Origin: Ridgeia piscesae
Taxonomy: Eukaryota; Annelida; Polychaeta; Sabellida; Siboglinidae
NCBI GenBank assembly: GCA_025642075.2
Contig: JAODUO010000943.1
Location: 42,501-106,500, forward strand
Direction: 5' to 3'
Length of the DNA: 64,000 nt
Shown in pieces: positions 27,724-64,000 of the stretch; the first letter of the stretch is position 1, and every line of letters starts with the position of its first letter. The notes below the pieces were generated by a model that was not told the origin of the DNA, did not search any database, and saw nothing but the letters and a program-made list of their open reading frames with translations. A program made the position numbers and the translations under genes.

Positions 27724-29299
27724 GACTGCGAAACTCAGTGTTTGCCGACATTCAAAGCTTAATTTTAGATGGACCCAAGTGTATGTATTTATAGGTACTG
27801 TATTTGTGGCATCAAGGGAGTGATTGCATTTTAAATGTTGGATGATATACTCCTTCACAATTTCTCAGTTATCAGTGGACTATTGTTGCATGTGGTCTAC
27901 TTATGCTGTGAATTAGTTCTTTACAGGTAAAGCTTGATTTTAATAAGCACAACTGTGATATTTTTACATGTCTACATGATGATTTTGGAGAAGTATATTA
28001 ATAAGAAAATTAAATATTTCACCAAACTGAAGCCAATTTGTCAGTCAATTTACTCTGTAATTGTGTGTCCATCTCTGTACCAATCAACAACCGATAATGA
28101 TTACAACTAACAATAACAGACAAGCAAACAGAACTTGCCAGTGAAATTGGCTATTAAGAAACACAATTGTAGGAATTTTTTCACATTTTGGACTCCTCAG
28201 GTTATAATATTTAAAACAATATCTATTTATCAAGTTTTTTTTAGTTAATGCTAACATGAAACTACAAAAGCAACATTCTGAAAAACAGCCAAACAGAAGC
28301 AGATGTCATACAGCACATTTTATTTCTAGCAGCGCTACAGTAATAAAATAGCCGTGTCAAACTGAGAACACGAGAACAACATGCTCTGGTGTTTCTCATC
28401 TCTTTCCATTTCTATTCCTCCTCAGGTTTCACTTTCACATTCTTCAAATGCTTCTTGCTACTGCCACCAAAGAGAAAGCTATCTAAGGAGTGGCTGCAAA
28501 TGTTCGCAAATTCCCCAAAACGTTGCGTTACAGGTTGTTTGTTACTGCAAGGAAAATAAATTTATACATTGGCAACACCTGTTGGGTGGAAGTTACACTA
28601 ATGCACAATGCCACTAATAGTACCCAAAATAGTAGTAAGCATCACATATTGCCAGCACTGGGATGGTAGTTTGCATCAATATTAAATAAACATTAAGGTT
28701 TTGGGGTTTTGTGAACTTAGAAGCTACCCATGGTAACCCTGAAGCAACCAAAGACAAATTTACATACAAACAACATGTTAACACTAAACCTGAACAACTA
28801 AATGTCGCCAATGGATCGGCCTGCTGAAAAACCTGCACCATCCAGAAATGACCAAATTTCTCCGGCCTTCGCTAGTTCATAGTGGACCGTGATCAACAAC
28901 ACTATCATGTCTTTTCCCCTCGACTGGTCTTCAACACATTATTTCATCGACTAAACATTTCTGTCTTTAGTAATTAGATGATATGACAAAGTCGCCAATT
29001 CCATCATGTTTTTGTAATGCCTCCAAACAAAGAAGAAATAAATTCATCTCACAGTCAAAACGTCACAGACATTCAGTATGTTTCACAAGATCCCAGTACA
29101 ATCCGACAAGTACGTAAATAAGGTCGCTTTGTATAACATTCACGCGTGCACATTCAATCAAACCTTCTCAAAATGGCTGTAACAATTGATCCAAGTCTGT
29201 TGCCCAATGCATAAATGCCTCGTCTAAAGCTAGGGTGAGTTTATAATAACATTTTACCAACAAATATTTGTCTAAACCAATCAGTGACATTGTGACGTC
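27724..29299. other. Convergent 3' region between SETD9 and SMARCA4
   Basis: About 1.6 kb separates the two stop codons. Plus-strand AATAAA motifs near 28552 and 28684 could serve SETD9. A minus-strand AATAAA (plus TTTATT near 28322) could serve SMARCA4, in which case the 3' UTRs would overlap. No additional gene is seen. Confidence 0.5.
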
Positions 29300-53849
<24,550 letters not shown>

Positions 53850-53884
53850 TCAAGTTCCTGCAACAAAACATGTAAGCAATCTAT

Positions 53885-53980
53885 TCAGGTACCGGTGGAA
53901 CAATCTATTCCAAATAGTTGTGTGTGCAATGATATTGGATAGTTTTAAGAGTAGAATGGGCAGGTCCTGCAGTGCTATTG
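53885..53980 (+). mobile_element. Short LINE reverse-transcriptase C-terminal remnant
   Basis: The plus frame reads RYRWNNLFQIVV followed by ILDSFKSRM. This resembles the WNSLPxxVVxAxxxxxFKxRLD end of many animal non-LTR reverse transcriptases. It begins within about 30 bp of the first coding exon of SMARCA4 (minus strand), in its 5' intron. Only this scrap is recognisable. Confidence 0.45.
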
Positions 53981-54741
53981 AACACATAATTGAATTAGAA
54001 AAGAACACATCCCCATATTGGTGTACTGATCTTCAGCAAATTAAACTTAATTATTGTACACAACAAATCCAATAAAATGCAATTGACAATTTTGAAATAA
54101 ATTTAATTAAAACTGTGTTTTATTAAAGTACAAGACATTAGAATAGACTGACCTACCTTAGGGGTATGTCTATTGTACAATCAAGATGGTGAAGAAGGAA
54201 AGTAATAACACAATTAACAGGCATATATCCTAATGTGGTTTATAAATTTATAAATAATATAATTGATTAAATGCATAGCAGTTTATTAAGTCAACAAATA
54301 AACAAATAGTATACATATTTCTTTGTGTTTTAGTAGTACTACAAGGACACATTGCGTGTACTTCCTGTGCTGCCATCTTGCAACAAAACCCGGCAAATGC
54401 CAAAATGGCCAATTTATACACATCAACAGACCAGAATTTACCTCAAACCTCCACCAAAACACTTTAAAACTAGTATCTAAAGGCATTTCTTATTACCCCA
54501 CAAACCACAAACTAGTAAACCCTTTATTTATAAGCATTGGTCATGTTAAACGCTTGTTTCTGCCGCCGGTTTTTGTCCGTAGGCAGTTAGTGAAGAAGCC
54601 GATCGCGCAAATTACAATTCGCAACATCGTGAAACATCTTCAGACAGCTATCTCGATACTATTTCGACAAATTTCCAACAAAATGAAAAGGCGTGCGTGT
54701 CAGTCTCAATGGCTACTGTTCATACGAGCGTAAATACGTAC

Positions 54742-54850
54742 CGGTTTGCCTTGCTATCTTGTAAAATTATATGGAATAACACCTTTCCCGAACAAAGCTA
54801 ATGGCAGCCATTTTCTCCGCCGCATACACAAGCACCGCGAACAGTGAGAC
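54742..54850 (-). promoter_or_regulatory. SMARCA4: Probable SMARCA4 5' UTR exon and core promoter
   Basis: On the minus strand a donor ACCG|gtacgt lies at 54741, and coding exon 1 has an acceptor immediately upstream of its short leader (exon start 53857), so a non-coding first exon is required. The sequence gagaaaATGGCTGCC near 54810 resembles a YY1-type initiator-proximal motif. It also starts a short upstream frame of 14 codons that ends before the donor. The 5' end is not determined; 54850 is a guess. Confidence 0.5.
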
Positions 54851-55909
54851 ATCTAGTGAGCGCTTCACACATTAAAACAGCACCAGCTGGTAGTCTCACC
54901 GTTGTATATAATATTTTTATTATAATCATCATATATGCATGTTCGTTTGCTGGAATAGCGAATAATTAAATATGATATTATTTAAGCACAGGCGTCGGAG
55001 ACGAGGCAAGTTCAACTCTTCTTATATTTTGTAGTGAGCTGGAAATGGGGTTAACCGCCAATTTTTTTGTTATGGGTATGATTTGTAGGTCTAGATGATT
55101 TTATTTTATTCTTGATAAATGTGATGGGGTGCAATGAATTAAGCAGTTGGAGGTTTTTATTGGATTTGTTTTTTTGCGATTTTTGCGTGAGGTTGTAGTT
55201 GTTAGTTGGAGATGTTTTTATCAGTCTAGAGAGGTAGGAGGATGTAGCTGATGAAAGTTTTTTTGGTAAGTTTGCCTCTGTCTCACGGGGAGTGCAATTA
55301 GAGGCTAAACAATAAGTGGATTGAACGTCACCGCCAAAAAAATCTGCAATATTTCGTTCCGGCGCCAGCGTATAATTAACATGTAGACAGGCGCGGGACG
55401 TAGGAGTGGTTTACTTGAACAAGCCTCAAGGGGCATTGAGTTGGAGGTATTTTTGCGGATACGCGCGGTTTGGGCACTGTACACCGTACGTACAAGCACG
55501 CTCCCGTTTTGTACTCAATGGGGTGAAGTCATAGGTTCTTCATGACGAGTTGGAAGAGGGTTGTGGGCGAAAAGAAACCTTCTAGAGAGAATGTGTTTGG
55601 TTCAACGGTTAAATTGTCCGGGTATTTGTAATGTAATTTGTAACGTGTCTGGAGGAGATACAGGTGGGTAAGATTATGATGGAGGTACCAAGCGAGTATA
55701 TATCTATAAGGTGCTTGCAGTATAATTTAAGGATCTAAGGATAAGAATATTATTGTTAGTTAATTGTTAGGTACCTCTCAGTAAACGTCGATCGCTCCAC
55801 TTTGCTAAACCTTGAGGGCGGGTCAGTGTGTGCGTGCGTGCGTGCGTGTGTGCTTGCGTGTGTGTTTGCGTGTTTGTGTGTGTGTGTGTGTGTGCGTGTG
55901 TGCGTGTGG

Positions 55910-55945
<36 letters not shown>

Positions 55946-57798
55946 AGGTGTGTGCGTATGAGAGAGTGTGCTGTGTGTAGACCTATACGATATGTGTGAA
56001 TGCGCGCATGACCTTGCGGTCATATGCGTCGGCAAAATAGCACGATGCATGGCGACAGCCAAGACTTTATAGACGACGCTTATAATAAAGACAAATAATA
56101 AGATGACAACATGAAACAACGCGTTTGCGAAGTCGACCAGACGTTTCTTTTGTGACTACCTACACAGCAAGGTGGCGTTTTGTTTATGCAACCCTTTAGG
56201 TTTTTATCAGGTGAGTGACTTATCGGTATCAAAATACCTTTCAATTGCAAATGTACATATTTATTAACTTATAGCGGCCACAAAATAGTAGTATCAAAAA
56301 TGCACTGTACTCATTGTCTTTATAGTAAACCTATAGTTTCGGAAGCTGATCCATTGCCAAGTCGATTCCCGGAAAGGTTAGCTCAATGACGGCAGCCAAC
56401 GCGTTATAATTAATGAACTAATTAATACAATAAACTGTTGCTCACGCTAAGCCTGACAAACGATCAATAAGAATCCTAATCGCGTTATAATTGTTCGCTC
56501 CGATCAATCAGATAACGGGCGAGTGAAGCCGGTAGAATCTCACCGCATCATGACGCCCATTGTTCTGAGGTGTTCAGTCGTACGTGAGCGATATGTGAAC
56601 GAAGTCGACCACAAGAAGCAGGTATTTGATCCCACTGTAAAGATGTAGTTAACAATTATTATATTTTAAACGGCTTAGTCGCTTTTTGATGGACACTTTG
56701 TCTTTCGGGATCAGAGGCGTTCAGATGGCGCTTGATTGAATATGTATGGCAATAATTTGTAGACTGGAAGACTGCATATTGTGCTATTCTACGTAAGTAC
56801 TTGCCTGTACTTTGTGGTACAAACTGGATGGCCACAGAACATATCATATGCCGTACGCGACTAGACCATACTTGTTAAATGATGACAGTTTGCTCTCCCG
56901 CATGTGTGAATTGCTGCATACTGTTTTCGTACCACCAAGATGAAACTGGATTTGCCAGATCCGGTGGCGAACTGATAAAAAATAGAAGTATCTTGAAATC
57001 TTGCCGGCCATTCAACTTGACAACACCGCTGTATGTATTTGTAGCCAACCATCTGTTGGTCAACTAAAGGCGAGGGTTATTTGTCGGAAGTGCACATTTG
57101 ATTCTGTGATATTTTAGGTCTGCTGTCGTTGAACCAACAGAGTACGCCCAGCTACGGAAGTGCACGTGAAGTGAACTATGTAATGCTAACCCATTATACA
57201 GCACGTCGACGAAAATGAGAAAACATTAAGTTGGTGTGATGTCATCGTTGACAAACACTTGTCAACACACGAGGACGTCTTGCAATGGTCGACGTAGAGA
57301 GCTACAGGTAGGTCATGTCCATGTCTATTATTTCAAGAAACGTCGAAGCCTCAGCAGGTGCTTTTTACACTGTAGTCACCGTCTGATTCCCTTGTGAATG
57401 CGGCTTACATCTAGTTAAGTATGAATCACACCACACGCTGTGTCGTTGACTAGAGATAGGCCAACGGCTAGCAAGAAACAAATGCATGAAATCGCGAACA
57501 CGTGAAGACTTTTCAATCCTTCTCACATCGCGGATTTAACAATATTGTGTGGGTTAATTTAGCGCTGGTGTCTGTCTTTAACAACGTGAACCACCAAGTA
57601 GTTCTATTGTCAGACGAATTACTTAGACGGCAGCTAATGCAGCGTACTTGTGTAGATTTAGACCTTTTTATTGAACCAAATCAATAGCAAATGCGTGTGT
57701 GTTTGCATCACTCCCCCGCAGAGGTAATAGTTTCGTGTGAGGTGAGTTCTGCGGGAATATCTTAACAAGTTTGGTGCTCTTTGTAACGTGCAGTGCAG
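54851..57798. other. Intergenic region upstream of SMARCA4 and of the orphan gene
   Basis: About 2.9 kb. It contains T/G-rich sequence (55,020-55,320), a GT/GCGT microsatellite (55828-55946) and otherwise unremarkable sequence. A small frame at 57287-57309 ends at a good donor (CAG|gtaggt) but does not splice in phase to 57799. Non-coding first exons of the downstream gene may lie here. Confidence 0.4.
55828..55946. repeat. GT/GCGT microsatellite
   Basis: Interrupted GT repeat with a GCGT sub-array (55910-55944). Cys/Val/Arg frames across it are artefacts. Confidence 0.9.
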
Positions 57799-58999
<1,201 letters not shown>

Positions 59000-61342
59000 A
59001 ACCGAATTTAGGATAATGATGTACCACAATAACTAATCCGACAAAGGGCGCCTTGACGCAACTAGGGTCTTTGTGCCGTCTTTTGCGCGTTCTTGACGTG
59101 TGTAAAACGCGGCACAGTTTTGCGGAAAGCTTGTTTAATGATGATTTAAACAAGCGTTCAGCAAAACATACAAACAAATCCACGTTAGTCGTTAGAGGTG
59201 CTGTTACGCAACTAGGGTCTAGTTGCGCCTCTAGCGACTAACGTGGATTTGTGGAACCCCATTACATTGCACAATTCAATACACTATTAGAAGGCTTTCA
59301 TCATAAGGTCAATTGCGTTGAACAGTGTTACGCTCAATTATTCTAGATGTTTGATAGTGTTGATTCGAATTTGAAAATCTACAGAAATCGTATTACCATG
59401 TCCGTAATTAAATGATTACCGCGCAAGTGTATAGGACTACAGGCATATCACACGAAGTATTTGTACTACATTCCTATGATATTGGCGAATAAATACAACG
59501 ATTTTCCCCCGAATAGAATCTATGACTTAAATCGGTGACTAATTGTAACAGATATACACGGAGTAAACATAGGGAGAAAAGTTGGTCAACCTCACTGGGT
59601 ATATTTCTACATATTCCTACCTTGTAATGCAAAAGAAGGAAACATAAAAATGTTTCTAGTTGTGTCCAGCACTCGATAGGGTTCTATTAACAGACTAGTT
59701 TGTATATTATAATTCTTAATACTGTGGTTATAACGTTATGTTCGTAAAAAGGGCCTCATAGAACTAGTCAGCCTTTCACAGAACATTTACGCCAAGTCAA
59801 CCTTTCTTTGCAGCCACGGAGGGTGGCCACTGCATGGGTGCTTGTCGTCCTCGGTGGTTCGTTTACGTCCTAACCTGAGACGGGACTGGCATTAACGTGT
59901 TATGTATAGTTATATTGAAACTAGAACAAACTATTTATCGATGTGATGAAAATGAGGTTAAATGTGGTGTAAATTATACCAGCTCTGCAAAGTCAGTTTA
60001 ATTGACAGGACGTTATTTTAGTTACAGTGGATATCATTGTTTCCCAGCGCTGAACTTTTAAACGTCGATGCTGTTTTTTGTCGCCGCTTACGTCATCACT
60101 TTCGCCGTTCTGCTATGACGTCATCAGCACGCTACGCGTGTTTTCAGCGTAACAACATGAAAATAGCATCTTTACATGGAACGTGCTATCACCATAGCCA
60201 TCCTCCAAGACACGCTATTTCCGTGCGCCACACTTTGAATGGGTAAGTATTCAGCCGAAATACACAGATAGAATGATAAAAAGGTGGCGGTAAAATCACG
60301 GCTTCAGTTGATAAATTCTTGAAGTTGGTGACATCATGGTCATCTACACATTACGTGGACAAGCATAGTGTGGATTACTCGTATGTGTCACTACAATGTG
60401 TGTAGGGAATATGTTGTCGTTGCTTCTGTACCTCCAGGGGAAAGAGACAATGATACCGACACGACGTCATGCACAGGTAAGTGCAAGCTTAGCGTAATCA
60501 AAGTTGCCGGACACGCAGGTAATCAATTACGAAATAGGCGTTTCTCAGAGGTTCCAGGTAATACTTGCATTGCATGTCACTGTTGCAGTAACTCTAATTA
60601 TAAGATCAACAACAGTTGTGTATGTATGATTGAATGTCGTCAAACTGTTGGCTTCCTCTGTCCATTTGCCGCATTTATTCGTCATGCTATGTACCAGTAC
60701 TAACTATACACGTTTGTTAAAAGACCACAACGAGAAATTCAGAAATTTATGTCTGGACAATGTATCTGATGTCTTAACATAATGCATACGCACTGAGACC
60801 GTACACGATTGTCCCTGATATAATTCTGTTAACAAACCCGTGCAAGTTCGTACATCATATGTCGGCATCACAGGATTATCTAACAAAAATAGGTTAATAA
60901 ACAAATTAACCACCTACGGTCCTCCCTTATGTACACATAGCATACAAAATCACTGCGGTCCCTTCCCACACACAGACATAGAGAAGGACAGTACAGGACA
61001 GGATACGCTTGAAAATATTTACACAACTTCTTATTTTGCTTAATAAGGCACAGTTTAATAAATGGGTATGTATGGTTGGCAAAACATCGTATGTACAAAC
61101 GCAGAGCGAGGATACACACACCGACCTAGCTGTATAACAAAGACATACACTAGTAGAAAACGCTAAAATGTAAGCGCCACAATCTTCGTGGTGTTCCTGG
61201 CGTCATTCCACATCAAGATTACCACATTTGCATCGGTAAAAATTATAAACATCCATCATGGTCAGATTTCCGACCCAAGAAGTTTTTTGCATATTTACTG
61301 TTATGGTGCACACTAGATCTGCAGATATATATGATGTAGCGG
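59000..61342. other. Intergenic region between the orphan gene and POC5
   Basis: It contains the nested foldbacks at 59056-59252. Two good donor sites (gtaagt at 60243 and 60479) follow short open frames on the plus strand, and an acceptor-like ctccag lies at 60435-60440. These hint at an unannotated plus-strand transcript, but no frame is convincingly coding. Confidence 0.35.
59056..59252. repeat. Two adjacent foldback hairpins plus direct repeat
   Basis: The hairpin at 59117-59167 has 22-bp imperfect arms (gttttgc...gcttgtttaa). The hairpin at 59174-59252 has arms of about 33 bp (acaaatccacgttagtcg...) with an 8-nt insertion in the left arm. The 15-mer acgcaactagggtct occurs at 59056-59070 and again at 59206-59220. 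Confidence 0.8.
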
Positions 61343-63559
61343 TCATTCGACCAGTTTGACTGTCTGTATCTTGGGAGTGGCTATCGGCATGGTGCCCGAC
61401 TGACCAGCCAGTTTCCGATGGACGATGCCGCCGGGTCGTACAACGTTGCTTCTCATCTCCCCGTTGACAGCGTTGTTACTGTTGCTACGATTGCCATTCA
61501 CCTGGTACATGCCTGCCGTCGCCTGCCCAATGGTCTTCTGCAAGGAAAACATCTTTATTGCACACTGAATGTATCCAGCTTCCTGGTGGTTAATAGAGTA
61601 GCTATTCAGTTATCAAGAGACTGTCGTCTGAGGTTTGAATATTTCACCTGCTTCCCGCGGGTTTCTTCAGCAGACTGGCATTACGGTTATGTCACATGAC
61701 TGGTTCTAGAGCAACTTGCCCTGGAGGAAGACAAAGGAGGCAAACAACAACCTCAGAGGAAAGGGTTCACTGAACCAAGATGTCAGCCATGAGCCCTCAC
61801 CAGTCCTTATGTCATGTGACATAAGATCATGTGATATAACCACAATGTCAGTCGGCTGAAGGAGGCGACAGGAGGTGACTGAGATGTTCAGATCACAAGA
61901 AACACGTTTCTTGACACGTAAATGCATATGCTGTTTCTATTACAGTCTGCAAGAGTTGAGTACAAGTAACACTTGACAATCGATCTCATCCAACGTAACC
62001 AGTTACATTCCTCTCTAACATGAGGAGTTATGAGGAAAACAAAATTCAAGGACCAGTGTCACCTTGCACTCCAAACATGCAGTTTATATTACACTGTACT
62101 GAACATTATTCAAGATACTGAATGTAGTTCTATTTTAATTCAAAATTTATAATTTTGACGTATTCAGATTTTGTTTACTTGGTACTTGCCGGTAATGGTT
62201 TCCTTACCCAGAAGGACAGAGCATGAGAAACTGCTAACTTACATGTATAATGACGTTACTTTACACATAAGTAAGGTAGCACTTTCTTTGGTCTCAACTG
62301 ACTGGGGTTTTGGCCTTCCAGATAACGAAACCATTACCAGGTAAAAAGGCACTGAATAAATTAGCATGCAATGCTAATGAAAGCTCCTACACCAGGTCAA
62401 ATCTGTTTAAGGTATGTCAATGAATCATACATGTGATGCTATCCAATGGATAACTGCATGCTAAATATTTTTCATTTTACACTTCAGTCTATCTACTATA
62501 CATATATCCGGACACGATGGACAGCAAAGAGAGAGATATTAATTAAAATATCATGGGCATTTAAAAGGTTAACAACCACTAAAAAAATTAAAACCAGTCT
62601 AGCAACCATTTCAACACTCACTTTCACAATTGGCTGGTGTCGTTCAACTATAATGGAGCTCATAGGTGGTGCTAGTGTCGACTGTCGACCAGTCATGTGA
62701 CCACTCTGTCCGGCATCCGTCTTGCAGGAGAGTTTTGCAGTCAGCGTTTTCCCTCGACCAGCGGGCGGTTTCATCTTCATTGCCTGACACACCAATCAAA
62801 GAATACTTATTTCCTGGTATTTCACAATAGCACTGTCCAACACCATACCACTGGACCAGCTGGAAATGGGGAGTGCTGAGCAATAAATGTAAGTTTACTC
62901 TTTTAAATTATTAAATATATAAAAATACATTTAATTGTGGAAACATGTAAGGCTGACTCCCATTAGTCTTTTTCCCTTCCTAAGTTCCACAGATAGAGGT
63001 CCACGATACAGCAAACACAAAGTGAGGATACTTCACAATACCTATATTATAAAGGAACATAGTCGGAACAGAAACAAACTGGAAACAAAGAGCAGACGAA
63101 CATACCCCAAATCGACTGAGATTGTCGATGGTGTTTCCACCCCGGACGTCCTCCGCCATCACCTCAGCATCCATGGGGGTGGGGTAGGAGTAGGCGAAGT
63201 TGCCGTCCCCTGCCCTGTTCTCCTGGTAGTGAGCTGCAGTGCCTGTGGATCCCGTCTGGGCGCCATCAGTGGACGTCACAGAACATGTGTCTACAGAACA
63301 CAGAATTTTTATTTAAGACCTACGATTGGTCAGTTTCAAATATGGAACGCAGATAAAGTGTGTATACAAATGGTCTGTGAAAGACTGTTTCTGTTCTCAG
63401 CTTACCTTCAGAATCTCCATGCTGGAACATGGACATGGCTTCAAGGTTGAGCGCACACACGCCACGCATGAATGCCTTTTTCATTGTCTGCTCATAGCAG
63501 TCCCGTTCTGTGTGCAACCTGGTCACCTCAGTCCGGGCCGAGTCCAGCGCTTCATTGAG
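61343..63559 (-). CDS. POC5: POC5 centriolar protein, 3' part (last four exons)
   Basis: Exons on the minus strand: 63559-63406, 63290-63106, 62783-62622 and 61537-61343. They total 696 nt, 231 aa plus TGA, with all phases matching. The first contains the hallmark MKKAFMRGVCALNLEAMSMF at the end of a coiled coil. The third carries GRGKTLTAKL and PPMSSIIVERHQPIV. The last has TIGQATAG and ends IQTVKLVE, matching the conserved C-terminal tail of POC5. POC5 is a centrin-binding protein of the distal centriole lumen needed for centriole elongation. The N-terminal half with the centrin-binding repeats lies beyond 64000. Confidence 0.9.
61665..61861. repeat. Foldback element with ~37-bp arms
   Basis: 61665-61701 (starts cttcagcagactgg) pairs with the reverse complement of 61825-61861 at about five of six positions. 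Inner gtcacatgac and gtcatgtgac copies extend the symmetry. It lies in the POC5 intron before the last exon and shares the cttcagcagactg core with the foldback at 53494-53646. Confidence 0.7.
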
Positions 63560-64000
63560 CTGCAACAGGTGGAGCCACTATAATGTCCTCTGGTGCCAAA
63601 TGCAAAAATACTTTCGAGAATTCTATATATCTGTTGCATTCTACATAAACTGACGTGTGGCAAAGAATTCATTCAATGGAGTATTTATTGTAATTCTATA
63701 CAATTTATATTGCTACGTCAAATTACTTAGAATGTTCTATAGAATAATCTACAGAATATTAATGAATTATAATTGATAATAGAATCCTACACACAGTCTA
63801 CTACTACTATAGTAAAAATATTCTATAGAATCCTGCAGGATATACATTCCATAGACAGTCGAAATTATTTTTCCTAACAGGACTTATTCGAACCGATGCC
63901 TGAACTCACTGCCAAAAAATTGTGTGTGCCTGTAATTTATTACAGTACACATAACATAGCAACTTGTCAAAGTTACGGTTCTGCCAACCACCAACGTTTC
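63560..64000. other. POC5 intron, no exon seen
   Basis: AT-rich sequence upstream of the first visible POC5 exon, including several related ctatagaat-type short iterations (63720-63855). No further coding exon is recognisable before the window edge. Confidence 0.5.

Noticed and set aside
60037..60703. Plus-strand exons ending at good donors (60243 and 60479)
   Set aside because: The open frames do not look conserved and no acceptor-donor chain yields a continuous coding frame. Mentioned only as a hint of an unannotated transcript.

Overview
The window is eukaryotic nuclear DNA from an animal. Genes are split by GT-AG introns, spacers are AT-rich and loaded with microsatellites, and the protein-coding exons are orthologues of metazoan chromatin and centriole genes. 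Sequence style (CA, GTAT and CCGT microsatellites, repeated SINE-like modules, secreted Cys-rich tandem genes) suggests a lophotrochozoan, probably a mollusc. That assignment is inference; no marker gene fixes it.

Layout. 1-2.0 kb: two tandem Cys-rich, Lys/Arg/Met-rich paralogues on the + strand. 5.55-7.40 kb: a complete two-exon Tctex1-domain dynein light chain (DYNLT family) gene on the - strand, whose intron is filled by a tandem array copied from its own splice-donor region. 7.4-15.6 kb: simple repeats and no recognised gene. 15.65-18.39 kb: two phase-compatible exons of an unidentified - strand gene. 19.43-27.72 kb: a complete six-exon SETD9 orthologue on the + strand (340 aa). Its first intron hosts a decayed, integrase-less Ty3/gypsy element at 20.10-24.24 kb, and a later intron carries a non-LTR retrotransposon scrap. 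29.30-53.85 kb: a complete SMARCA4/BRG1 (brahma-type) SWI/SNF ATPase gene on the - strand. It has 32 coding exons, all phases close, and the protein is 1840 aa; a probable 5' UTR exon lies near 54.74-54.85 kb. SETD9 and SMARCA4 converge tail to tail. 57.80-59.00 kb: a two-exon gene for an unrecognised basic coiled-coil protein with a long GT microsatellite in its intron. 61.34-63.56 kb: the last four exons of POC5 (centriolar protein) on the - strand, with the 5' part beyond the window.

The most unusual theme is exon-boundary duplication. A donor-derived array (DYNLT), an acceptor-derived array (SMARCA4 coding exon 8) and one single-copy duplication of an exon end (SMARCA4 coding exon 21) occur in two unrelated genes. 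The window also holds several foldback (inverted-repeat) elements, two of which share a core.

The genes are not an operon. SMARCA4 and SETD9 are nuclear chromatin factors (SETD9 by family), while DYNLT and POC5 belong to the dynein, cilium and centriole machinery. No functional linkage is claimed. All exon boundaries were read by eye from splice consensus, reading phase and family conservation, without transcript data.
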